The position numbers were made by a program, and so were the translations under genes. From assembly GCA_949358305.1 (NCBI GenBank), contig CASHSZ010000049.1:1-25965 (forward strand): a stretch of 25,965 nt of DNA, written 5' to 3'. Below are positions 18,023 through 25,965 of the stretch, one piece after another; the stretch's first letter is position 1; each line of letters begins with the position of its first letter. Under the pieces are notes generated by a model that saw only the letters and a list, made by a program, of their open reading frames with translations, did not search any database and was not told where the DNA came from. The DNA comes from Strigamia acuminata (Eukaryota > Arthropoda > Chilopoda > Geophilomorpha > Linotaeniidae).

Positions 18023-18302
18023 GTGCCAAAAACATGCTTAAGACGTATAAAATGCGCTAAAAAGTCGATTCCCGTTGGCGGAATTTGCATATCTGGCACC
18101 GTTGCAGAGATACACCACTTTTTCTGTTCAAAAAGTCAGTTTTTTGCTTATATCTCTGCAACAGTGCCAGATATGCAAATTGCGCACACGGGAATCGATT
18201 TTTCAGCTCATTTTACGTCTAACCAGCACGTTTCTGGAACTTTTTCAATTTTTGGCCATTTCTCCATACATTAGCCTTTGCTTTTTTGACAAATTTTAAA
18301 AA
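18023..18302. repeat. Representative satellite monomer with full-length dyad
   Basis: Inner arms 18082-18112 and 18151-18181 are reverse complements at 30 of 31 positions (AATTTGCATATCTGGCACCG and its partner). They enclose a 38-nt loop that holds its own stem, ACTTTTT/AAAAAGT (18117-18136). Outer arms 18043-18074 and 18189-18218 pair ACGTATAAAATGCGCT...CGATTCCCG with CGGGAATCG...TTTTACGT, with a few mismatches and small gaps. Weaker pairing of AAAAAGTGCC with GGAACTTTTT continues outward, so the dyad covers most of the monomer. Confidence 0.9.
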
Positions 18303-18564
18303 GTGCCAAAAACATGCTTAAGACGTATAAAATGCGCTAAAAAGTCGATTCCCGTTGGCGGAATTTGCATATCTGGCACCGTTGCAGAGATACACCACTT
18401 TTTCTGTTCAAAAAGTCAGTTTTTTGCTTATATCTCTGCAACAGTGCCAGATATGCAAATTGCGCACACGGGAATCGATTTTTCAGCTCATTTTACGTCT
18501 AACCAGCACGTTTCTGGAACTTTTTCAATTTTTGGCCATTTCTCCATACATTAGGCTTTGCTTT

Positions 18565-20646
18565 TTTGACAAATTTTAAAAAGTGCCAAAAACATGCTTA
18601 AGACGTATAAAATGCGCTAAAAAGTCGATTCCCGTTGGCGGAATTTGCATATCTGGCACCGTTGCAGAGATACACCACTTTTTCTGTTCAAAAAGTCTGT
18701 TTTTTGCTTATATCTCTGCAACAGTGCCAGATATGCAAATTGCGCACACGGGAATCGATTTTTCAGCTCATTTTACGTCTAACCAGCACGTTTCTGGAAC
18801 TTTTTCAATTTTTGGCCATTTCTCCATACATTAGCCTTTGCTTTTTTGACAAATTTTAAAAAGTGCCAAACACATGCTTAAGACGTATAAAATGCGCTAA
18901 AAAGTCGATTCCCGTTGGCGGAATTTGCATATCTGGCACCGTTGCAGAGATACACCACTTTTTCTGTTCAAAAAGTCAGTTTTTTGCTTATATCTCTGCA
19001 ACAGTGCCAGATATGCAAATTGCGCACACGGGAATCGATTTTTCAGCTCATTTTACGTCTAACCAGCACGTTTCTGGAACTTTTTCAATTTTTGGCCATT
19101 TCTCCATACATTAGCCTTTGCTTTTTTGACAAATTTTAAAAAGTGCCAAAAACATGCTTACGACGTATAAAATGCGCTAAAAAGTCGATTCCCGTTGGTG
19201 GAATTTGCATATCTGGCACCGTTGCAGAGATACACCACTTTTTCTGTTCAAAAAGTCTGTTTTTTGCTTATATCTCTGCAACAGTGCCAGATATGCAAAT
19301 TGCGCACACGGGAATCGATTTTTCAGCTCATTTTACGTCTAACCAGCACGTTTCTGGAACTTTTTCAATTTTTGGCCATTTCTCCATACATTAGCCTTTG
19401 CTTTTTTGACAAATTTTAAAAAGTGCCAAAAACATGCTTAAGACGTATAAAATGCGCTAAAAAGTCGATTCCCGTTGGCGGAATTTGCATATCTGGCACC
19501 GTTGCAGAGATACACCACTTTTTCTGTTCAAAAAGTCAGTTTTTTGCTTATATCTCTGCAACAGTGCCAGATATGCAAATTGCGCACACGGGAATCGATT
19601 TTTCAGCTCATTTTACGTCTAACCAGCACGTTTCTGGAACTTTTTCAATTTTTGGCCATTTCTCCATACATTAGCCTTTGCTTATTTGACAAATTTTAAA
19701 AAGTGCCAAAAACATGCTTAAGACGTATAAAATGCGCTAAAAAGTCGATTCCCGTTGGTGGAATTTGCATATCTGGCACCGTTGCAGAGATACACCACTT
19801 TTTCTGTTCAAAAAGTCAGTTTTTTGCTTATATCTCTGCAACAGTGCCAGATATGCAAATTGCGCACACGGGAATCGATTTTTCAGCTCATTTTACGTCT
19901 AACCAGCACGTTTCTGGAACTTTTTCAATTTTTGGCCATTTCTCCATACATTAGCCTTTGCTTTTTTGACAAATTTTAAAAAGTGCCAAAAACATGCTTA
20001 AGACGTATAAAATGCGCTAAAAAGTCGATTCCCGTTGGTGGAATTTGCATATCTGGCACCGTTGCAGAGATACACCACTTTTTCTGTTCAAAAAGTCTGT
20101 TTTTTGCTTATATCTCTGCAACAGTGCCAGATATGCAAATTGCGCACACGGGAATCGATTTTTCAGCTCATTTTACGTCTAACCAGCACGTTTCTGGAAC
20201 TTTTTCAATTTTTGGCCATTTCTCCATACATTAGGCTTTGCTTTTTTGACAAATTTTAAAAAGTGCCAAAAACATGCTTAAGACGTATAAAATGCGCTAA
20301 AAAGTCGATTCCCGTTGGCGGAATTTGCATATCTGGCACCGTTGCAGAGATACACCACTTTTTCTGTTCAAAAAGTCTGTTTTTTGCCTATATCTCTGCA
20401 ACAGTGCCAGATATGCAAATTGCGTACACGGGAATCGATTTTTCAGCTCATTTTACGTCTAACCAGCACGTTTCTGGAACTTTTTCAATTTTTGGCCATT
20501 TCTCCATACATTAGCCTTTGCTTTTTTGACAAATTTTAAAAAGTGCCAAACACATGCTTAAGACGTATAAAATGCGCTAAAAAGTCGATTCCCGTTGGCG
20601 GAATTTGCATATCTGGCACCGTTGCAGAGATACACCACTTTTTCTG
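18565..20646 (+). repeat. Satellite segment duplicated 5319 bp downstream, copy 1
   Basis: Every diagnostic variant from here to 20646 recurs in the same order at 23884-25965. These include the rare CTTACGACG (19156-19164), TTTTTTGCCTAT (about 20391), TTGCGTACACG (about 20420) and AACACATG (18850, 20550). The offset 5319 is 19 monomers less the single base lost at 22783. I saw no difference at the sites checked. Confidence 0.88.
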
Positions 20647-21382
20647 TTCAAAAAGTCTGTTTTTTGCTTATATCTCTGCAACAGTGCCAGATATGCAAAT
20701 TGCGCACACGGGAATCGATTTTTCAGCTCATTTTACGTCTAACCAGCACGTTTCTGGAACTTTTTCAATTTTTGGCCATTTATCCATACATTAGCCTTTG
20801 CTTTTTTGACAAATTTTAAAAAGTGCCAAAAACATGCTTAAGACGTATAAAATGCGCTAAAAAGTCGATTCCCGTTGGCGGAATTTGCATATCTGGCACC
20901 GTTGCAGAGATACACCACTTTTTCTGTTCAAAAAGTCAGTTTTTTGCTTATATCTCTGCAACAGTGCCAGATATGCAAATTGCGCACACGGGAATCGATT
21001 TTTCAGCTCATTTTACGTCTAACCAGCACGTTTCTGGAACTTTTTCAATTTTTGGCCATTTCTCCATACATTAGCCTTTGCTTATTTGACAAATTTTAAA
21101 AAGTGCCAAAAACATGCTTAAGACGTATAAAATGCGCTAAAAAGTCGATTCCCGTTGGTGCAATTTGCATATCTGGCACCGTTGCAGAGATACACCACTT
21201 TTTCTGTTCAAAAAGTCTGTTTTTTGCTTATATCTCTGCAACAGTGCCAGATATGCAAATTGCGCACACGGGAATCGATTTTTCAGCTCATTTTACGTCT
21301 AACCAGCACGTTTCTGGAACTTTTTCAATTTTTGGCCATTTCTCCATACATTAGCCTTTGCTTTTTTGACAAATTTTAAAAA

Positions 21383-23621
21383 GTGCCAAAAACATGCTTA
21401 AGACGTATAAAATGTGCTAAAAAGTCGATTCCCGTTGGCGGAATTTGCATATCTGGCACCGTTGCAGAGATACACCACTTTTTCTGTTCAAAAAGTCAGT
21501 TTTTTGCTTATATCTCTGCAACAGTGCCAGATATGCAAATTGCGCACACGGGAATCGATTTTTCAGCTCATTTTACGTCTAACCAGCACGTTTCTGGAAC
21601 TTTTTCAATTTTTGGCCATTTCTCCATACATTAGCCTTTGCTTATTTGACAAATTTTAAAAAGTGCCAAAAACATGCTTAAGACGTATAAAATGCGCTAA
21701 AAAGTCGATTCCCGTTGGTGGAATTTGCATATCTGGCACCGTTGCAGAGATACACCACTTTTTCTGTTCAAAAAGTCAGTTTTTTGCTTATATCTCTGCA
21801 ACAGTGCCAGATATGCAAATTGCGCACACGGGAATCGATTTTTCAGCTCATTTTACGTCTAACCAGCACGTTTCTGGAACTTTTTCAATTTTTCGCCATT
21901 TCTCCATACATTAGCCTTTGCTTTTTTGACAAATTTTAAAAAGTGCCAAAAACATGCTTAAGACGTATAAAATGCGCTAAAAAGTCGATTCCCGTTGGTG
22001 GAATTTGCATATCTGGCACCGTTGCAGAGATACACCACTTTTTCTGTTCAAAAAGTCTGTTTTTTGCTTATATCTCTGCAACAGTGCCAGATATGCAAAT
22101 TGCGCACACGGGAATCGATTTTTCAGCTCATTTTACGTCTAACCAGCACGTTTCTGGAACTTTTTCAATTTTTGGCCATTTCTCCATACATTAGGCTTTG
22201 CTTTTTTGACAAATTTTAAAAAGTGCCAAAAACATGCTTAAGACGTATAAAATGCGCTAAAAAGTCGATTCCCGTTGGCGGAATTTGCATATCTGGCACC
22301 GTTGCAGAGATACACCACTTTTTCTGTTCAAAAAGTCTGTTTTTTGCTTATATCTCTGCAACAGTGCCAGATATGCAAATTGCGCACACGGGAATCGATT
22401 TTTCAGCTCATTTTACGTCTAACCAGCACGTTTCTGGAACTTTTTCAATTTTTGGCCATTTCTCCATACATTAGCCTTTGCTTTTTTGACAAATTTTAAA
22501 AAGTGCCAAAAACATGCTTAAGACGTATAAAATGTGCTAAAAAGTCGATTCCCGTTGGCGGAATTTGCATATCTGGCACCGTTGCAGAGATACACCACTT
22601 TTTCTGTTCAAAAAGTCAGTTTTTTGCTTATATCTCTGCAACAGTGCCAGATATGCAAATTGCGCACACGGGAATCGATTTTTCAGCTCATTTTACGTCT
22701 AACCAGCACGTTTCTGGAACTTTTTCAATTTTTGGCCATTTCTCCATACATTAGCCTTTGCTTATTTGACAAATTTTAAAAAGTGCCAAAACATGCTTAA
22801 GACGTATAAAATGCGCTAAAAAGTCGATTCCCGTTGGCGGAATTTGCATATCTGGCACCGTTGCAGAGATACACCACTTTTTCTGTTCAAAAAGTCAGTT
22901 TTTTGCTTATATCTCTGCAACAGTGCCAGATATGCAAATTGCGCACACGGGAATCGATTTTTCAGCTCATTTTACGTCTAACCAGCACGTTTCTGGAACT
23001 TTTTCAATTTTTCGCCATTTCTCCATACATTAGCCTTTGCTTTTTTGACAAATTTTAAAAAGTGCCAAAAACATGCTTAAGACGTATAAAATGCGCTAAA
23101 AAGTCGATTCCCGTTGGTGGAATTTGCATATCTGGCACCGTTGCAGAGATACACCACTTTTTCTGTTCAAAAAGTCTGTTTTTTGCTTATATCTCTGCAA
23201 CAGTGCCAGATATGCAAATTGCGCACACGGGAATCGATTTTTCAGCTCATTTTACGTCTAACCAGAACGTTTCTGGAACTTTTTCAATTTTTGGCCATTT
23301 CTCCATACATTAGGCTTTGCTTTTTTGACAAATTTTAAAAAGTGCCAAAAACATGCTTAAGACGTATAAAATGCGCTAAAAAGTCGATTCCCGTTGGCGG
23401 AATTTGCATATCTGGCACCGTTGCAGAGATACACCACTTTTTCTGTTCAAAAAGTCTGTTTTTTGCTTATATCTCTGCAACAGTGCCAGATATGCAAATT
23501 GCGCACACGGGAATCGATTTTTCAGCTCATTTTACGTCTAACCAGCACGTTTCTGGAACTTTTTCAATTTTTGGCCATTTCTCCATACATTAGCCTTTGC
23601 TTTTTTGACAAATTTTAAAAA
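21383..23621 (+). repeat. Satellite 4-mer higher-order repeat (2 tandem copies)
   Basis: Monomers at 21383-22502 carry, in order: ATGTGC with CTTATTTG; TTTTTCGCC; GGTGG with TTAGGC; GTCTG. The same four follow at 22503-23621, with one base missing and GGCGG in place of GGTGG in the second monomer. The next monomer (23622) restarts the cycle. The period is about 1120 bp. Related four-monomer strings occur at 19423-20542 and 24742-25861. Confidence 0.85.
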
Positions 23622-23883
23622 GTGCCAAAAACATGCTTAAGACGTATAAAATGTGCTAAAAAGTCGATTCCCGTTGGCGGAATTTGCATATCTGGCACCG
23701 TTGCAGAGATACACCACTTTTTCTGTTCAAAAAGTCAGTTTTTTGCTTATATCTCTGCAACAGTGCCAGATATGCAAATTGCGCACACGGGAATCGATTT
23801 TTCAGCTCATTTTACGTCTAACCAGCACGTTTCTGGAACTTTTTCAATTTTTGGCCATTTCTCCATACATTAGCCTTTGCTTA

Positions 23884-25965
23884 TTTGACAAATTTTAAAA
23901 AGTGCCAAAAACATGCTTAAGACGTATAAAATGCGCTAAAAAGTCGATTCCCGTTGGCGGAATTTGCATATCTGGCACCGTTGCAGAGATACACCACTTT
24001 TTCTGTTCAAAAAGTCTGTTTTTTGCTTATATCTCTGCAACAGTGCCAGATATGCAAATTGCGCACACGGGAATCGATTTTTCAGCTCATTTTACGTCTA
24101 ACCAGCACGTTTCTGGAACTTTTTCAATTTTTGGCCATTTCTCCATACATTAGCCTTTGCTTTTTTGACAAATTTTAAAAAGTGCCAAACACATGCTTAA
24201 GACGTATAAAATGCGCTAAAAAGTCGATTCCCGTTGGCGGAATTTGCATATCTGGCACCGTTGCAGAGATACACCACTTTTTCTGTTCAAAAAGTCAGTT
24301 TTTTGCTTATATCTCTGCAACAGTGCCAGATATGCAAATTGCGCACACGGGAATCGATTTTTCAGCTCATTTTACGTCTAACCAGCACGTTTCTGGAACT
24401 TTTTCAATTTTTGGCCATTTCTCCATACATTAGCCTTTGCTTTTTTGACAAATTTTAAAAAGTGCCAAAAACATGCTTACGACGTATAAAATGCGCTAAA
24501 AAGTCGATTCCCGTTGGTGGAATTTGCATATCTGGCACCGTTGCAGAGATACACCACTTTTTCTGTTCAAAAAGTCTGTTTTTTGCTTATATCTCTGCAA
24601 CAGTGCCAGATATGCAAATTGCGCACACGGGAATCGATTTTTCAGCTCATTTTACGTCTAACCAGCACGTTTCTGGAACTTTTTCAATTTTTGGCCATTT
24701 CTCCATACATTAGCCTTTGCTTTTTTGACAAATTTTAAAAAGTGCCAAAAACATGCTTAAGACGTATAAAATGCGCTAAAAAGTCGATTCCCGTTGGCGG
24801 AATTTGCATATCTGGCACCGTTGCAGAGATACACCACTTTTTCTGTTCAAAAAGTCAGTTTTTTGCTTATATCTCTGCAACAGTGCCAGATATGCAAATT
24901 GCGCACACGGGAATCGATTTTTCAGCTCATTTTACGTCTAACCAGCACGTTTCTGGAACTTTTTCAATTTTTGGCCATTTCTCCATACATTAGCCTTTGC
25001 TTATTTGACAAATTTTAAAAAGTGCCAAAAACATGCTTAAGACGTATAAAATGCGCTAAAAAGTCGATTCCCGTTGGTGGAATTTGCATATCTGGCACCG
25101 TTGCAGAGATACACCACTTTTTCTGTTCAAAAAGTCAGTTTTTTGCTTATATCTCTGCAACAGTGCCAGATATGCAAATTGCGCACACGGGAATCGATTT
25201 TTCAGCTCATTTTACGTCTAACCAGCACGTTTCTGGAACTTTTTCAATTTTTGGCCATTTCTCCATACATTAGCCTTTGCTTTTTTGACAAATTTTAAAA
25301 AGTGCCAAAAACATGCTTAAGACGTATAAAATGCGCTAAAAAGTCGATTCCCGTTGGTGGAATTTGCATATCTGGCACCGTTGCAGAGATACACCACTTT
25401 TTCTGTTCAAAAAGTCTGTTTTTTGCTTATATCTCTGCAACAGTGCCAGATATGCAAATTGCGCACACGGGAATCGATTTTTCAGCTCATTTTACGTCTA
25501 ACCAGCACGTTTCTGGAACTTTTTCAATTTTTGGCCATTTCTCCATACATTAGGCTTTGCTTTTTTGACAAATTTTAAAAAGTGCCAAAAACATGCTTAA
25601 GACGTATAAAATGCGCTAAAAAGTCGATTCCCGTTGGCGGAATTTGCATATCTGGCACCGTTGCAGAGATACACCACTTTTTCTGTTCAAAAAGTCTGTT
25701 TTTTGCCTATATCTCTGCAACAGTGCCAGATATGCAAATTGCGTACACGGGAATCGATTTTTCAGCTCATTTTACGTCTAACCAGCACGTTTCTGGAACT
25801 TTTTCAATTTTTGGCCATTTCTCCATACATTAGCCTTTGCTTTTTTGACAAATTTTAAAAAGTGCCAAACACATGCTTAAGACGTATAAAATGCGCTAAA
25901 AAGTCGATTCCCGTTGGCGGAATTTGCATATCTGGCACCGTTGCAGAGATACACCACTTTTTCTG
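23884..25965 (+). repeat. Satellite segment duplicated, copy 2 (runs off window)
   Basis: Downstream partner of 18565-20646. The match begins just after the CTTATTTG variant at 23880-23887, where copy 1 has CTTTTTTG, and is still running at the window edge, so the duplication is at least 2.08 kb. Confidence 0.88.

Larger units (their letters stand above)
15815..25965 (+). repeat. 280-bp satellite array (35 full monomers and two partial)
   Basis: The phase is set at GTGCCAAAAACATGCTTAAG. Monomers start at 16076 and then every 280 bp to 25862, with three exceptions: 279 bp at 16356 (one T missing in a T run), 268 bp at 17755 (12-bp deletion near 17997) and 279 bp at 22783 (one A missing). The first, partial monomer starts abruptly at GACATGT (15815) and the last is cut by the window edge. 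Monomers are nearly identical and differ at a few recurrent sites (GGCGG/GGTGG, GTCAG/GTCTG, TTAGCC/TTAGGC, CTTTTTTG/CTTATTTG, ATGCGC/ATGTGC, AAAACATG/AACACATG). Because 280 is one more than a multiple of three, two overlapping open frames of 74-84 codons recur in shifting frame. They are by-products, not genes. Unrelated to telomere repeats. Family unknown to me. Confidence 0.97.

Noticed and set aside
16076-25858. Two overlapping small proteins (74 and 83 codons) repeated in every satellite monomer
   Set aside because: The 280-bp period shifts frame by one each time, both frames start at non-ATG or poor contexts, and variants change residues freely. The open frames follow from an AT-rich monomer with few stops in two frames.
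15815-25965. Functional centromere
   Set aside because: A dyad-rich satellite with higher-order structure is suggestive, but nothing in the sequence alone shows centromere identity. No CENP-B-box-like word was noticed.

Overview
This is eukaryotic, nuclear, almost entirely non-coding repeat DNA. Nothing in it looks bacterial, organellar or viral. I see no gene I can name, no rRNA or tRNA, and no CRISPR array. The lineage cannot be fixed from the sequence. The strong retention of CpG inside the GC-rich repeats argues against a heavily CpG-methylated vertebrate genome and would fit an invertebrate, protist, alga or fungus, but that is inference.

Layout. (1) 1-9755 is a higher-order tandem array. 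Two long units (1-2622 and 2623-5301), two short deleted units of exactly 1015 bp (5302-6316 and 6317-7331) and a third long unit that decays at its right end (7332-9755) follow each other head to tail and are nearly identical. Each long unit holds several imperfect palindromic modules (AT-rich arms, GC-rich outer ends), GC-rich boxes with CT microsatellites, and one GC-rich element, called E here. E has terminal inverted repeats (TIRs) and is filled with 53-bp and 11-bp tandem repeats built on the palindrome GGCCCGTTAACGGGCC. (2) 9756-11640 is a mostly unique, AT-richer island with a possible old coding fragment and one short ORF in a good Kozak context. (3) 11729-15174 is E4, a 3.4-kb expanded E element with about 250-bp TIRs, an internal 832-bp higher-order repeat and seven copies of a 98-bp core. 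(4) 15175-15555 is a module block in inverted orientation. (5) 15556-15814 is a short unique spacer. (6) 15815 to the window end is a 280-bp satellite array (35 full and two partial monomers) with its own 3-mer, 4-mer and 19-monomer periodicities.

The common theme is self-complementarity at every scale. The modules are palindromes, E is a TIR element whose interior is made of palindromes, and each satellite monomer is one long imperfect dyad. No transposase or other protein is encoded here, so E and the modules can only be non-autonomous. The most interesting candidates for something undescribed are the E family (TIR element, dense Myb-like TAACGG sites, conserved 98-bp core) and the foldback-derived 280-bp satellite.
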